DNA of 64,000 nt from an uncultured SAR116 cluster alpha proteobacterium (GCA_902625725.1 CACOCY010000002.1:164704-228703); one strand, 5' to 3'. Positions 47,070 through 57,836 are shown, counted from the stretch's first letter. Numbers and translations are program-made. Notes: a model not told the origin generated them from the letters alone.

Positions 47070-47792
47070 ATGGATCAAACAAAAATAAAGTTTCAACAAA
47101 AATTACTTAATCTTCGGATTACTAGAAGCCATGAATGTGCTTATCTTGAAAATAGGGAAGAACAAAGACTTGCAGCGGATATTTCCGAAGTTCCTGAGTT
47201 GCATGACCAGCTTGCAGAAAGCGGTTTCAGGCGCGTAGAAAACTGGGTATACCGCCCTGTGTGCAACGAATGTAATTCATGTTTACCAATTCGGATTGAC
47301 GCTCAAAATTTTATTTTGTCAAAAAATATGCGGCGTATTTTACTCAAAAATTCACAATTTCAAATGTCACTGAATGATAAAAATGCAGATGAAGAATCCT
47401 TCGAATTATTCAAGACTTATTTAAAGTCTAGGCATAAGGACGGCCAAATGGCAACAATGTCCTATAGTGACTTCCATTCAATGATTCATAATTCGCCTAT
47501 CGAAACATTCATGCTAAAGTATCGAAACCAAAATAATACTTTAACGGCCTGCCTTTTAATGGATGCGCAAAGAGATGGCCTTAGCGCTGTGTATAGTTTC
47601 TTTGATCCAAACCTGAAACAGCAATCTCTTGGGACTTTCCTTGTCTTGAGTGCCATCGATTTAACAAAAAAATCGTCCAAAAAATGGCTCTATCTTGGTT
47701 ACCTCGTGAGAAATAGTCAAAAAATGGCATATAAAGCTAGGTTCAAGCCTCATCAACTTTATTTAAATGGGTTTTGGGTTGACCCTGAGTAA
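47070..47792 (+). CDS. bpt: Aspartate/glutamate leucyltransferase Bpt
   Basis: A 240-aa member of the arginyl/leucyl-tRNA-protein transferase family. In bacteria Bpt adds leucine to N-terminal Asp or Glu, making an N-degron for ClpS-ClpAP. The motifs CAYLENREEQRLAAD, the cysteine cluster CNECNSCLPIRID, and the C-terminal YLGYLVRNSQKMAYKARFKP are diagnostic. It converges on parC with a 12-base gap. Confidence 0.95.
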   Translation: MDQTKIKFQQKLLNLRITRSHECAYLENREEQRLAADISEVPELHDQLAESGFRRVENWVYRPVCNECNSCLPIRIDAQNFILSKNMRRILLKNSQFQMSLNDKNADEESFELFKTYLKSRHKDGQMATMSYSDFHSMIHNSPIETFMLKYRNQNNTLTACLLMDAQRDGLSAVYSFFDPNLKQQSLGTFLVLSAIDLTKKSSKKWLYLGYLVRNSQKMAYKARFKPHQLYLNGFWVDPE

Positions 47793-47804
47793 AAATTTGA
47801 CTTT

Positions 47805-50033
47805 TTATGTAAATCTAGCTGGTCTTGGGAAACCGTTCGGAGGTAACTTTCCAGTCGAGCCCCTTTTACCCCGCCAAAACGAATAATCCGTTAGATGGCG
47901 CATTCGATTGCCATTTGTCTTCCAAGTTAGACCAACCTCACTATCAAAAAGAGTCAGATCTGCCAAGTCACCGTCTTTAAAACGCTGCAAAATAACTCCC
48001 CTACCTTTATTGATTTGAGGTATCTCGGAAACTGGAAAAATTAGTAACTTCCTATTTTTTCCAATACTTGCCACCATATCTGCCTTAACCGGCAAGCAAA
48101 TTTGTGCACTTTCATTTGAGTGGAGATTTAATATCTGTTTACCGTTTTTTGTTTGTGCAATAACATTAGAAGTCTGCACACGTAAACCGAAACCCTTATT
48201 AGAAACTAGCAATAACTGTTCAGAATCTGATTTAAGCATCGAAACAATAGAATGCTCCTTTGGCATGTCGAAAAAAAGATTTAAGGGCTCCCCAAAACCA
48301 CGACCTTTCGGCAGAGAATCACATGTAATAGTGTAAAAACGACCTCTATCGCTCAATATAAGTAATTTATCAGTTGTTTCTGCATGCAAAATAAATTTAG
48401 GACCATCTCCCTCCTTAAATTTATAATCAGCCGCTAAATCTAGATGTCCTCTCATTGCTCTAGCCCATCCCTTTTCGGAGCAAATCACCGTTAAAGGTTC
48501 TCGTTCAACAAGCATCTCTTTTGGATCAAAATCGATCATTGGGGCTGTCTTTACTTTAGTCAACCTACTTTCGCTGTTAATAAAATCAGACTTCAAGCGG
48601 TCTAACTCATCATATATTTTTTGCCATTGCGTCTTTTCATCGTTAATTAAAGAAAATAAACCACCTTGTTCTTTCTTTAAAATGCCCTCTTCATCTCGCA
48701 ATCCCTCTTCTTCAAGCCTTCTGAGAGAACGAAGCCGCATGTCTAAAATAGTATTTGCCTGAAATTCAGTGAGTGAAAAACGTGAGATTAGGCGTTTTCT
48801 CGGTTGTTCATCGTTTCGAATAATCTCAATCACTTCGTCTAAATTAGAATATACTACCAAATAGCCTGCTATTATTTCTAATCTTTTTGCAATTGCATTT
48901 AATCTAAATTGCGCACGGCGCAATAGTACGTTTTTTCGATGGTCAAGCCATTGCTGTAACGCATCTTTTAAACTTAAAACATTTGGTTTGTTTTCGCAGT
49001 CTAACACATTAAGGTTTAGTGGTATCTTGATTTCAAGTTCTGTCACCTGAAAAAGGCTTTCCATAACAGCCTCTGGTGATAATCTTCGTGATTTTGGCTC
49101 AAGCAAAATTCGGATATCCTCAGCGGATTCATCCCGAATATCTGAGAGCATTGGTAATTTTTTTTGCTGCAGTGCATCAGCAAGTTTTTCGATAAGTCGA
49201 GACTTTTGAATTTGGTAAGGTATTTGATTCACAATAATTCGCCAAAGACCATTTTTTTCTTTTTCAACGCTATAATTTGCTCTAAGTCTAAAACTCCCTT
49301 TTCCCGTCTTGTAAGCGGATAATATTGAACTTTCTGGTTCGACCAAAACACCACCAGTTGGAAAATCCGGACCTTTCACGAAATTCATTAATGTTTCAAT
49401 TAACGCTCCAGGGCGTTTAATTAGGTGTTTAGCGGCGTCAACGAGCTCTATTACATTGTGCGGTGGAATACTAGTTGCCATCCCAACGGCAATACCCTGC
49501 GCTCCATTTGCGAGTAAATTTGGGAAAGCAGCTGGCAATAAAACTGGCTCTTCAGAATCGCCGTCGTATGTCTGCCTAAAATCGACAGCATTTTCACTAA
49601 TACCGTCAAGTAAAAGACTTGAGACTCTTGTAAGGCGGGCTTCAGTATATCGCATAGCTGCGGCATTGTCTCCATCAATATTACCAAAGTTACCTTGCCC
49701 GTCGACTAGCGGATACCTCATAGCAAATTCTTGTGCTAACCTAACCATTGCGTCATAAATAGCACTATCTCCATGTGGATGATATTTACCGATGACATCA
49801 CCAACAACACGGGCTGATTTTTTAAAGGAATTTTCTGGATCAAGCTTTAATTGCAACATTGCAAATAATAACCTACGGTGCACTGGCTTCAATCCATCTC
49901 TTACATCAGGTAAAGAGCGAGAGGTAATGGTAGATAATGCGTAGGCTAAATAACGATCAGATAGTGCGGATGCAAAATCTGCTGCCGCTAACCCTCTACT
50001 ATTATCCTTATTTATATTGTTAAAATCTACCAT
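47805..50033 (-). CDS. parC: DNA topoisomerase IV subunit A
   Basis: A 742-aa type II topoisomerase subunit that decatenates daughter chromosomes. The catalytic tyrosine is Y129 in [12 protein letters not shown]. The quinolone-resistance-determining region contains [12 protein letters not shown] (residues 85-96). The C-terminal beta-pinwheel domain (from about 500) lacks an intact GyrA box and ends [20 protein letters not shown], which supports ParC over GyrA. It lies upstream of bpt on the opposite strand. Confidence 0.94.
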   Translation of the reverse strand: MVDFNNINKDNSRGLAAADFASALSDRYLAYALSTITSRSLPDVRDGLKPVHRRLLFAMLQLKLDPENSFKKSARVVGDVIGKYHPHGDSAIYDAMVRLAQEFAMRYPLVDGQGNFGNIDGDNAAAMRYTEARLTRVSSLLLDGISENAVDFRQTYDGDSEEPVLLPAAFPNLLANGAQGIAVGMATSIPPHNVIELVDAAKHLIKRPGALIETLMNFVKGPDFPTGGVLVEPESSILSAYKTGKGSFRLRANYSVEKEKNGLWRIIVNQIPYQIQKSRLIEKLADALQQKKLPMLSDIRDESAEDIRILLEPKSRRLSPEAVMESLFQVTELEIKIPLNLNVLDCENKPNVLSLKDALQQWLDHRKNVLLRRAQFRLNAIAKRLEIIAGYLVVYSNLDEVIEIIRNDEQPRKRLISRFSLTEFQANTILDMRLRSLRRLEEEGLRDEEGILKKEQGGLFSLINDEKTQWQKIYDELDRLKSDFINSESRLTKVKTAPMIDFDPKEMLVEREPLTVICSEKGWARAMRGHLDLAADYKFKEGDGPKFILHAETTDKLLILSDRGRFYTITCDSLPKGRGFGEPLNLFFDMPKEHSIVSMLKSDSEQLLLVSNKGFGLRVQTSNVIAQTKNGKQILNLHSNESAQICLPVKADMVASIGKNRKLLIFPVSEIPQINKGRGVILQRFKDGDLADLTLFDSEVGLTWKTNGNRMRHLTDYSFWRGKRGSTGKLPPNGFPRPARFT

Positions 50034-50077
50034 GTTATGTTGATAACGTTATCTCGATAAGAATACAATATCTAGAG

Positions 50078-50812
50078 TTACTTATTTAAGGTTTCTACTA
50101 AATATGCTAGCCTCTGCCTAGAACTGGGTATTTTTTTTTCAGTAGTGTTAAATATATGCTTTCGTAAAAAATGCCCGGTAATTTTTAGGCCTTCTGCAAA
50201 CTCATTTGTGGTTTCTAAATAACCCCCTAGAAATACCGGTAAAACTAATAGCCTGTCTGCATAAATGCCTGCAGCCTGTCTACTTACAGCTCTTCCTGTT
50301 TTTGGACTTACGTAGGCAAGCTTTTGAGAAGAACCTGTTACAGCACAACTATCTAAATTTAGGGCAAAACCCAATTCCTGCAATAGTCCTAATTCCCATT
50401 TGATAAAAAATGGTAACCATTTAGCTTCATCTTCACTAAGCGATAAAATTTCTAATATCGCTTTTGTCGCTTCCCATAATGCTGCTTGAGGTTCTCGTTC
50501 GGGAAGACTTGCTTCAAGCAAACTACAAATACTTGTAAGTGCAGCTAGGCGAATAGGCGTGTCTATTAAAACCGCTGAATAATTCTTTGAAAGCTCCAAT
50601 TTGAAGGTGCCTAATTGTTCCAGTAATCTCGCGCGCCATTGAGCGTGAACTATACTGCCAGGTTGTAACATAGGACGTTTTTTGCCCGATTGCCCTGCAA
50701 GCACCAGCCCTGCATGACGTCCGTTTTTTTTTGTAAGTATAGAGGCAATGCTATGCGATTCCGCATATGGCTTGTTGCTTAAAATTATACCTTCATCCTG
50801 CCAATCAGGCAT
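50078..50812 (-). CDS. recO: DNA repair protein RecO
   Basis: A 244-aa RecF-pathway mediator that loads RecA on SSB-coated DNA. It has an N-terminal OB fold (PDWQDEGIILSNKPYAESHSI) followed by an all-helical domain. ATG 50812 is chosen over the TTG at 50815 because MPDWQDEGII is the usual start. It overlaps the era stop by 8 bases. Together with recJ in this window it indicates a working RecFOR-type pathway. Confidence 0.94.
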   Translation of the reverse strand: MPDWQDEGIILSNKPYAESHSIASILTKKNGRHAGLVLAGQSGKKRPMLQPGSIVHAQWRARLLEQLGTFKLELSKNYSAVLIDTPIRLAALTSICSLLEASLPEREPQAALWEATKAILEILSLSEDEAKWLPFFIKWELGLLQELGFALNLDSCAVTGSSQKLAYVSPKTGRAVSRQAAGIYADRLLVLPVFLGGYLETTNEFAEGLKITGHFLRKHIFNTTEKKIPSSRQRLAYLVETLNK

Positions 50813-51746
50813 CAAATTCCAAATCCCAATTCAGATATCTATTTGGGTCGCTCATCCAATCTTTGCGAAATTTAATATGAGTAAACAAATGAATTTTTCT
50901 ATCAAACATTAATTCTAATTCCAGTCTAGCAGCCTGACCAATTCGTCTCATTGTTTGCCCTTTCTTTCCTAATATGATACCGCGATGTCCCTCTCTCGCA
51001 ACATAAATGCTCATATGAATTTCAGCACTTCTATCGTCTTTATCTTGCCAACTGTCAGTTTCAACAGTCAGCTGATACGGTAATTCTTGATGTAAATTTA
51101 TAAATAATTTTTCTCTTAATATTTCAGCTGCGAGTTGACGTTGTGGTAAATCTGATAGATCGTTTGGGTCAAACAAGAATGGACTTTGTGGCATCTGCTT
51201 TTTGAGCCATTGGACGAGGTCATTAACTCCCCTCCCTTTTTCTGCAGATATCATGAATGTTTTTTCGAATTCTAATTTCTCTGCAAGCTCGGCAGATCGT
51301 TCAAGCAAAGTTTCTGGCTGTATAAGGTCAATTTTATTTAAAATAAGAGCAATAATTTTATTAGGTGCACTACGCTTAATTTTTTGTAGCTGCTTAATTA
51401 TTATATCTGTATCAATGCCAATACTTGCGCGAGCACTATCATGAATTAGTAAGGTCACATCTGCATTATCTGTTCCCTGCCAGGCTGCATGAATCATCGC
51501 TCTGTCCAATCTGCGTTTTGGTGCAAATATGCCCGGTGTATCTACGAAAATAATTTGTGAATCTCCAGCCATAGCGATACCCTTTATTCTTGTTCTGGTT
51601 GTCTGTACCTTTGGGGTAACTATAGACACCTTTGCCCCAACCACAGAATTTATTAAGGTAGATTTCCCAGCATTTGGCGCTCCAATAAGTGCTACAAAGC
51701 CGGCTCTGCTATTTTGATTTGATAAAGATTTGTAATCGTTTGTCAT
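50805..51746 (-). CDS. era: GTPase Era
   Basis: A 313-aa GTPase that helps mature 16S rRNA and assemble the 30S subunit. The G1 motif is GAPNAGKST, G3 is DTPGIF and G4 is LNKID. The C-terminal KH domain has GHRGIILGKKGQTMRRIG. It lies 7 bases after rnc and overlaps recO, the conserved rnc-era-recO operon. Confidence 0.97.
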   Translation of the reverse strand: MTNDYKSLSNQNSRAGFVALIGAPNAGKSTLINSVVGAKVSIVTPKVQTTRTRIKGIAMAGDSQIIFVDTPGIFAPKRRLDRAMIHAAWQGTDNADVTLLIHDSARASIGIDTDIIIKQLQKIKRSAPNKIIALILNKIDLIQPETLLERSAELAEKLEFEKTFMISAEKGRGVNDLVQWLKKQMPQSPFLFDPNDLSDLPQRQLAAEILREKLFINLHQELPYQLTVETDSWQDKDDRSAEIHMSIYVAREGHRGIILGKKGQTMRRIGQAARLELELMFDRKIHLFTHIKFRKDWMSDPNRYLNWDLEFDA

Positions 51747-51753
51747 CTTTGAG

Positions 51754-52428
51754 TTAAATACTTTGTTTAGATAAAATGGCCATCAATAGTTTTGCAGCAT
51801 TCTGTTCTGATATTTTCTTTGAAGGACCAGTGCCGATAGAAGGGTCAAACCCCTCAACAATAACTCTGGAAGTAAAACTTGCCATATGGTCCGGTCCGGT
51901 TTTTTTTATGAGCTCATACACAGGCAACCCCAGACCTTTAGACTCTGCCCATTCTTGAAGCGCAGATTTAGGATTATGCACTATATCTTCAGGCACATTG
52001 CCGTTCCAATCCCAGTGATTTAGTACAAAATCTTCTGCTGTTTTTAATCCACCATCTAAATAGAGTGCTGCAATTATGGATTCCACTACATCTGCCAAAA
52101 TTGAAGGTTGAGCAATAAGGTCTATTCCTTTTTCTGCTACTATAAAGTTTTGCAAACCAATCTTTAAAGAAATATCGTATAGATTTGATTGTTTTGCCTG
52201 CGCATGGAATCGTTTCGAGAGTTTTCCTTGATCTTCATCTTTAAAGTCTAAAAAAAGATGTTCGGCAAGAATTAATCCTAAAACTCTATCTCCCAAAAAC
52301 TCAAGGCGCTCGTATGATAAATAAGCAGACAAAATACTTCGGTGAGAAAGAGCCTTACGTAACAAAGATTTGTTCTTAAATTGATATCCTAGTAACTTTT
52401 GAAGCTCTGAAAGCCTACTATTCTCCAT
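51754..52428 (-). CDS. rnc: Ribonuclease III
   Basis: A 224-aa double-strand-specific endoribonuclease. The catalytic signature is RLEFLGDRVLGLILAEH, with the acidic residues of the second motif in ADVVESIIAALYLDGG. A double-stranded-RNA-binding domain occupies about residues 153-222 (NPKSALQEWAESKGLGLPVY onwards). ATG 52428 overlaps the lepB stop as ATGA; an upstream in-frame TTG is less likely. Confidence 0.96.
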   Translation of the reverse strand: MENSRLSELQKLLGYQFKNKSLLRKALSHRSILSAYLSYERLEFLGDRVLGLILAEHLFLDFKDEDQGKLSKRFHAQAKQSNLYDISLKIGLQNFIVAEKGIDLIAQPSILADVVESIIAALYLDGGLKTAEDFVLNHWDWNGNVPEDIVHNPKSALQEWAESKGLGLPVYELIKKTGPDHMASFTSRVIVEGFDPSIGTGPSKKISEQNAAKLLMAILSKQSI

Positions 52429-53201
52429 CAATTAATGCCTTTTCCAATCCTGCTATATCTTATAGCAAATGGCCATTTCCAAATTTCAAAAAGGCTGGCT
52501 GTATTGTTATGGCTAAAAAACATGAATTCGGCCTTGCCAATTAAGTTTCGCACAGGAACAAATCCAACAGCCCGACTTCTACTATCTCTTGAATTATCTC
52601 GGTTATCTCCCATCATGAATAAATGACCCTCAGGCACCTTAAATTCAGGGGTATTATCAAATGACAAATCATCCCTTAATTCTTGAATTATATGCTTATG
52701 GCCATTTGGAAATGTCTCTTCATAAACAACAGCGCGTATTTCTGAAACACCATTCAGTACATTTTTTTCGCCAATTTGTCGTCTTAAAACTTTATTTCCA
52801 TTTATATATAAAATTCCCCCAATAACTTGTATTCTATCGCCAGGAAGACCAACAACACGCTTGATATAATCAATTGTAACATCCGACGGTAGCCTAAAAA
52901 CTACGACATCACCACGTTCAGGAATACTTGCAGCAATTCTATCTTTTATGGGCACTGCTGCAAATGGGAAAGAATATTTGGTGTAACCATAAGAATATTT
53001 AGAAACAAACAAATAGTCTCCAACTAACAATGTAGGTATCATTGAACCTGATGGAATATTGAAAGGTTCAGCTACCAAAGAGCGAAAAGTTAATGCTATT
53101 AATCCCGCTAAGAATATCGTCTTAATTGTTTCGACAATTCCAGAACCCTTTTTGTTTGATGCTAGCTTTGGCAACTTATAATCTTGTTTTCTGTCGGCCA
53201 T
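52428..53201 (-). CDS. lepB: Signal peptidase I
   Basis: A 257-aa membrane-anchored serine-lysine peptidase that removes Sec/Tat signal peptides. One N-terminal transmembrane helix spans about 24-42. The nucleophile is S53 in NIPSGSMIPTL and the general base is K114 in DYIKRVVGLPGD. MGDNRDNSRDSR near the C-terminus is typical. It lies between acpS and rnc in the usual alphaproteobacterial order. Confidence 0.96.
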   Translation of the reverse strand: MADRKQDYKLPKLASNKKGSGIVETIKTIFLAGLIALTFRSLVAEPFNIPSGSMIPTLLVGDYLFVSKYSYGYTKYSFPFAAVPIKDRIAASIPERGDVVVFRLPSDVTIDYIKRVVGLPGDRIQVIGGILYINGNKVLRRQIGEKNVLNGVSEIRAVVYEETFPNGHKHIIQELRDDLSFDNTPEFKVPEGHLFMMGDNRDNSRDSRSRAVGFVPVRNLIGKAEFMFFSHNNTASLFEIWKWPFAIRYSRIGKGIN

Positions 53202-53638
53202 TAACTTTTTTCCTGATTTTTCAACAATTCAGATTTAGATTTGACAACTTTTTCTATTATGACATAGGCCATAACATATGGATATTCGTCTGTTAAGGAA
53301 AGATGAATATTTCCTTCAAAATCACAACCTAATTTCTCCTTAAATTTTTTAAGACAAGTTCCTCGAAGCGATACAGTAGGTGCGCCACTTTTTCCTTGGT
53401 TAAGTATCTCAACTTCCTGCCAAGTTAAATTATTCTGATCCATGAAGCTAAACGCCTTATAAATCGCTTCCTTAGCAGCAAAACGTTTTGCTAAATACGC
53501 ATCTCTATGAATACGATTTTCCAGCTCTTTTATCTCCCTGTTAGAGAGAATCTTTCTTTCGAATTTTTCAGGAAACATTCTACGCACCTTTTCAATGCGC
53601 GTTATGCTGCATAGATCTATTCCAATACCCAATATCAA
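53201..53638 (-). CDS. acpS: Holo-[acyl-carrier-protein] synthase
   Basis: A 145-aa phosphopantetheinyl transferase that activates acyl carrier protein. The metal motif GIGIDLCSITRIEKV at the N-terminus and KRFAAKEAIYKAF near residue 51 are intact. The start seems to be TTG: an in-frame stop lies two codons upstream, no ATG is in frame, and GAG sits at ribosome-binding distance. It abuts lepB and lies 19 bases after pdxJ. Confidence 0.94.
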   Translation of the reverse strand: MILGIGIDLCSITRIEKVRRMFPEKFERKILSNREIKELENRIHRDAYLAKRFAAKEAIYKAFSFMDQNNLTWQEVEILNQGKSGAPTVSLRGTCLKKFKEKLGCDFEGNIHLSLTDEYPYVMAYVIIEKVVKSKSELLKNQEKS

Positions 53639-53657
53639 ATTTCATCTCGCATCAATA

Positions 53658-54386
53658 CTATTTCCTAGCATCATCTATAATAGAACGCATTTTTTGAATT
53701 ACATTGCCAAGCCCTGAGAAAATGGCTTCTCCAATAAGAAAATGACCAATATTTAATTCTTTTATTTGTTTTATAGACGCTATTTTTGCGACATTAGAGA
53801 AATTAAGGCCATGACCTGCATGAACTTCTATACCATAATTATCTGCTATTTTGGCCGCTTTTATCAAATGAGATAGTTCTTTTTTTTTGATATTAGATAT
53901 CGTATCACTATATCGACCGGTATGTAATTCAACAATATCTGCACCGATATTCGCAGCTGCTTCTATTTCTTCATTTTTTGGATCTACGAATAAAGACACT
54001 CGAATTTTTTCCTTCTTCAATTTCTGAATAAGCGGTTTTAATTTTTTCTCTTGCCCCGCAACTGCTAAGCCTCCCTCTGTGGTTACCTCAGCTCTATTTT
54101 CGGGGACAAGACAAACTGCGTTAGGTTTTAATAAACAAGCTATATTTATCATTTCATTATTTCCAGCTAATTCAAGATTCACAGGTAAAAAAGTTTCCTG
54201 AATTATGTTTTTTACATCTTCGTCTTTTATGTGACGTCTATCCTCTCTCAAATGAACTGTAATGCCGTCCGCATGAACCTCTTCTAAAATTTTTACAGCT
54301 CGAATTGGATCTGGATGCATTCCCCCGCGTGCATTTCGCAAGGTTGCAACATGGTCAATATTTATTCCCAAGCGAATATTTTTCAT
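53658..54386 (-). CDS. pdxJ: Pyridoxine 5'-phosphate synthase PdxJ
   Basis: A 242-aa TIM-barrel enzyme that condenses 1-deoxyxylulose 5-phosphate with amino-acetone phosphate to make vitamin B6. The motifs LGINIDHVATLRNARGG, ITVHLREDRRHI, FVDPK and EVHAGHGLNF are present. The 1-deoxyxylulose 5-phosphate it needs is also the substrate of Dxr in this window. It is the first gene of the pdxJ-acpS-lepB-rnc-era-recO run, with a weak terminator upstream. Confidence 0.97.
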   Translation of the reverse strand: MKNIRLGINIDHVATLRNARGGMHPDPIRAVKILEEVHADGITVHLREDRRHIKDEDVKNIIQETFLPVNLELAGNNEMINIACLLKPNAVCLVPENRAEVTTEGGLAVAGQEKKLKPLIQKLKKEKIRVSLFVDPKNEEIEAAANIGADIVELHTGRYSDTISNIKKKELSHLIKAAKIADNYGIEVHAGHGLNFSNVAKIASIKQIKELNIGHFLIGEAIFSGLGNVIQKMRSIIDDARK

Positions 54387-54430
54387 CTAAAAGCTCCAAT
54401 TACATTTTTTTAAAAATACATTCTTTAAGC

Positions 54431-54454
54431 AAAAATCCTTGTTAGAAATAAGGA
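54431..54454 (-). terminator. Candidate terminator downstream of the DUF2062 gene
   Basis: On the minus strand TCCTT (complement of 54450-54454) pairs with AAGGA (complement of 54436-54440) across a 9-base loop, and five T residues follow (complement of 54431-54435). It could end transcription from rsh/DUF2062 before pdxJ. The stem is only 5 bp. Confidence 0.4.
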
Positions 54455-54506
54455 GGTTCTAATTTATTTCAGTTCTTTAAGAATTTGTATTAGTAATATA
54501 ATAAAA

Positions 54507-55055
54507 TTAAAAAAACTGTTTCTCATCTCCTTTTCTTTGTAATTTTTTATAAAACTTCTGGCGCAATTCTTTCACTAACCAATATATGAGAAAAAATGTT
54601 GGTGGACCTAAAATAGCTGAAAGTAAGAAAGAACCGACTATCCACGGAATAATTATTAAATAGATATCCGAAACAATAGTTTTTATTTCCGAAGTTTGGT
54701 TTAACATATCTAAACCAGCATGATCGAGAGTCCATTTACCAAGTTTTATACTTGCCCACCACATAATTGGAAAAGTCCATGGATTTCCAACTAGTGTTCC
54801 AATCGCAGCCATAAAAATACTGGCATTGATCGAGTAAGCTATAAAACCAGCTATAATAAAATGAAACCCTACAAAGGGGGTGAAACTTAACATAGCACCG
54901 CAAGTAAAACCCATTGCCATTGAATAATTAGACTCTGACATTCTGTAAAAACGTTTTTTAAGGTAATCGATCGTCCGAATATAACCTTTTTGGGGACGCA
55001 TTATTTGCCATAATTTATCAAAAAATGATAATGGTGTTTTTCGTTTAAACAACAT
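54507..55055 (-). CDS. DUF2062 domain membrane protein
   Basis: A 182-aa protein with three hydrophobic stretches (about 46-64, 74-95 and 135-165). The segment SMAMGFTCGAMLSFTPFVGFH, then GNPWTFPIMWWASIKLG, is characteristic of DUF2062, whose function is unknown. It is located between rsh and pdxJ; the same family often lies in this neighbourhood in alphaproteobacteria. The tail is basic. Confidence 0.85.
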   Translation of the reverse strand: MLFKRKTPLSFFDKLWQIMRPQKGYIRTIDYLKKRFYRMSESNYSMAMGFTCGAMLSFTPFVGFHFIIAGFIAYSINASIFMAAIGTLVGNPWTFPIMWWASIKLGKWTLDHAGLDMLNQTSEIKTIVSDIYLIIIPWIVGSFLLSAILGPPTFFLIYWLVKELRQKFYKKLQRKGDEKQFF

Positions 55056-55080
55056 AAGATAATTTCATTCGACCAACTTA

Positions 55081-57252
55081 TTAATTCACAATCCGCTCGA
55101 CAGACTCAACGAATTGGCTCGACCTAACGACTGTGATAATAGACTTGAATTGTGCCAAATTAACAACATCCACATCTGTAATTAGGGTAAAAAAATCTAA
55201 TGTTCTTTTTGTTATCTGCATATAAGATATATTTCCAGCTTGCTGAGCGATTATTGTTGATAGTGCTGCCAGTGCTCCTGGTTCGTTTAATAACGTCACT
55301 CTTATTCTTCCAGCAAAACGTTTATTATCGTTGCGCTGCCAATCTACCTTAACCCATAGTTCAGGGACATCAGTAAATTTAGTAAGTGTTAGACATTCTC
55401 TAGAATGTACCGTCAAACCTTTACCAGTAGTTAAAATACCAATTATTTTATCTCCTGGCACAGGATGGCAACAGTTTGCAACATGAAGAGCCATTCCTGT
55501 GTTCAGACCACTGATATTGAAGGCAGCTGAAGTTTCTTTAGGGTTTTTGTTTCTATTACTTTGATAAGTTTTACCCAATTTTTTTGTTTTTCTAAGTTCA
55601 GGATTAAGTCTATTCATCACCTCTAAAACATTTATTTTACCCTCCGCAATTAATGCGAATAATTCTTCAGTTCTTGAGACCTTAAAAGAGCTTAGAGATG
55701 CTTTTATTGCTGTCTCTTTAAGAGGCACATTATGAAATCGATACTCCTTTTCTAATAATGCTCTCCCAACACGGCTAAATTCCGCAATATGTTCGTCACG
55801 AACAAATCGCCTAATAGCAGAACGTGCTCTGCCAGTTGCAACGAACTCCTCCCATTCGGCTTTTGGCTTGGCTTGGGGGTCTGTCTTGATTAAAACTTGA
55901 TCTCCATTATTCAACTCCGTTGCTAACTGTCTATTTTTTCCGTTTATTTCGACACCAAAGCAATGCCTGCCCACGTTTGAATGAACAGCAAATGCAAAAT
56001 CTACAGCTGTCGCTCCAGAAGGAAGGCCTATTAAGTCACCTCTCGGAGTGAAACAAAAAACCTGATCAGTATACATATCCATTTTTGTATATTCTAAAAA
56101 TTCGTCAGCACCACTATTCATTTCGATTAAACTTATTAATTCTTGAACCCAACCAAATGAGCCCTCTGTCCTTTCTAAATGTCCTGTTTTATAATCCCAG
56201 TGAGCGGCAACTCCACGCTCAGCTAAATCATGCATCTCAGCAGTTCGAATTTGAATCTCTATACGTCTGTTGAGGGGGCCAATTACTCCAGTATGAATAG
56301 AACGGTACCCATTTCTCTTAGGGGTTGAGATATAGTCTTTCATTCTACCCATAACCATCGGATAATTCGTGTGAACAATTCCTAGCGCTTCGTAGCATTG
56401 TGAAATATTTGGAACTATTACTCTGAAAGCCATAATATCTGCCAGCTGGTCTATTGAAATTTGTCGACGCTGCATTTTACGCCAAATGGAGTAGGCAGAC
56501 TTTCTTCGTCCTGAGACTTGACACTCTATCCCAGAATCATAAATTCGTGATTGCAATTCCTGACAAATTCTTGGAACAATATTTTCAGTTTCTGCTGCCA
56601 AATATTCAAGCCTATTCTGGATGGACTCTCGCATTTCAGGGTACAGTATTTTAAATGCCGTATCCTCTAATTCAGTCTGAAATTGGGTTATACCTAGGCG
56701 CTCGGCTAATGGCGCAAAGACTTCAAGTGTCTCTTTTGCTATACGCTCTTTTTTATCCAATCTATGGATGGAATCTATGGTCTGCATGTTATGCAACCTA
56801 TCGGCTAATTTAACCAACAGAACTCTAATATCTAAACTAATCGCTACCATTAGTTTTTGAAAATTTTCAGCATGACGCTTATCTGGTGATTGATTTTCAA
56901 TTCGACTTAATTTTGTGACGCCGTCTACCAGACTAGTTATTTCTTCTCCGAACTTAGCTGAAATATCTTCAAGAGTAATATCACAATCTTCAACTGTGTC
57001 ATGAAGCAGTGCGGTTATAATGGTATCAACGTCTAAATGCATATCTGCTAACAAGTGTGCAACTGAAATTGGGTGAGAAAAATACGTTTCTCCCGAAGCT
57101 CTATATTGACCTTCGTGCGATTTTTTTCCAAATTCAAATGCAGCATTTAGCTTAGCTAAATCAACGAATGGATTGTAGGCTTTAATTCGGTTTAGAAGGT
57201 TACTAAACGAATTCTCAATCGTTATAATTGCTGCTTTAGCAGTAACTGCCAA
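55081..57252 (-). CDS. rsh: Bifunctional (p)ppGpp synthetase/hydrolase Rsh (RelA/SpoT)
   Basis: A 723-aa stringent-response enzyme. The N-terminal HD hydrolase domain is intact (FSHPISVAHLLADM, ALLHDTVEDCDIT). The synthetase domain follows (SAYSIWRKMQRRQISIDQLADIMAFRVI split over its core), then TGS (about 385-445) and a C-terminal ACT domain. Intact HD residues favour a bifunctional enzyme. The start is TTG 57252 with AGGGG upstream, and there is no other in-frame start near. It is next to rpoZ, and omega is a known ppGpp contact in other bacteria. Confidence 0.95.
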   Translation of the reverse strand: MAVTAKAAIITIENSFSNLLNRIKAYNPFVDLAKLNAAFEFGKKSHEGQYRASGETYFSHPISVAHLLADMHLDVDTIITALLHDTVEDCDITLEDISAKFGEEITSLVDGVTKLSRIENQSPDKRHAENFQKLMVAISLDIRVLLVKLADRLHNMQTIDSIHRLDKKERIAKETLEVFAPLAERLGITQFQTELEDTAFKILYPEMRESIQNRLEYLAAETENIVPRICQELQSRIYDSGIECQVSGRRKSAYSIWRKMQRRQISIDQLADIMAFRVIVPNISQCYEALGIVHTNYPMVMGRMKDYISTPKRNGYRSIHTGVIGPLNRRIEIQIRTAEMHDLAERGVAAHWDYKTGHLERTEGSFGWVQELISLIEMNSGADEFLEYTKMDMYTDQVFCFTPRGDLIGLPSGATAVDFAFAVHSNVGRHCFGVEINGKNRQLATELNNGDQVLIKTDPQAKPKAEWEEFVATGRARSAIRRFVRDEHIAEFSRVGRALLEKEYRFHNVPLKETAIKASLSSFKVSRTEELFALIAEGKINVLEVMNRLNPELRKTKKLGKTYQSNRNKNPKETSAAFNISGLNTGMALHVANCCHPVPGDKIIGILTTGKGLTVHSRECLTLTKFTDVPELWVKVDWQRNDNKRFAGRIRVTLLNEPGALAALSTIIAQQAGNISYMQITKRTLDFFTLITDVDVVNLAQFKSIITVVRSSQFVESVERIVN

Positions 57253-57290
57253 TTCAACACCCCTAGATGAGTGATAGCCACTATTTATTT

Positions 57291-57704
57291 TTAATCATCT
57301 GTTTTCAACAAATTAATGTCAACATCCTGAAAACCGGTAGAATCTATATCATCCGAATGTCCTACCTGCATTCCGGATTGTTCTCCATATAAATCACCCT
57401 CATACTGTGCAGAGAGCGTGTCCATTTCAGCACGAGCTTCGTCTGCAGCCTCATCTGATAACATCTCTTCTTCACGTTCATTAAGACGCTGAAGTCCTCT
57501 GATAATTGCGTCTTGAACTTTTTCCTTATCAATTGTTTCTGCAGCAATTTCTCTTAAAGCAACAACTGGATTCTTATCATTGTCCCTATCGATAGTTAAA
57601 TTTTCACCCTTTTGTATCGCTCTAGCGCGTTGACCTGCGGTAAGAACTAGTTCAAAACGATTTGGGATTTTTTCTATACAATCTTCTACAGTTACTCGTG
57701 CCAT
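57291..57704 (-). CDS. rpoZ: RNA polymerase omega subunit
   Basis: A 137-aa omega subunit. The conserved core is residues 1-65 ([42 protein letters not shown]). A longer acidic C-terminal part, common in alphaproteobacteria, follows and has no clear motif. It lies 38 bases upstream of rsh, the conserved rpoZ-rsh pairing. Confidence 0.95.
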   Translation of the reverse strand: MARVTVEDCIEKIPNRFELVLTAGQRARAIQKGENLTIDRDNDKNPVVALREIAAETIDKEKVQDAIIRGLQRLNEREEEMLSDEAADEARAEMDTLSAQYEGDLYGEQSGMQVGHSDDIDSTGFQDVDINLLKTDD

Positions 57705-57836
57705 ATCTAATCTCTTATTTTAACGAAAAATTGCTATATTGCATAATATAAAACTATCAATTTAGCAAGATAATGTTTTTTTTGTCTTTTAAAGAAAAAA
57801 GAAAAAATTTGTATTTTATTTCACCTTATCTCAAAC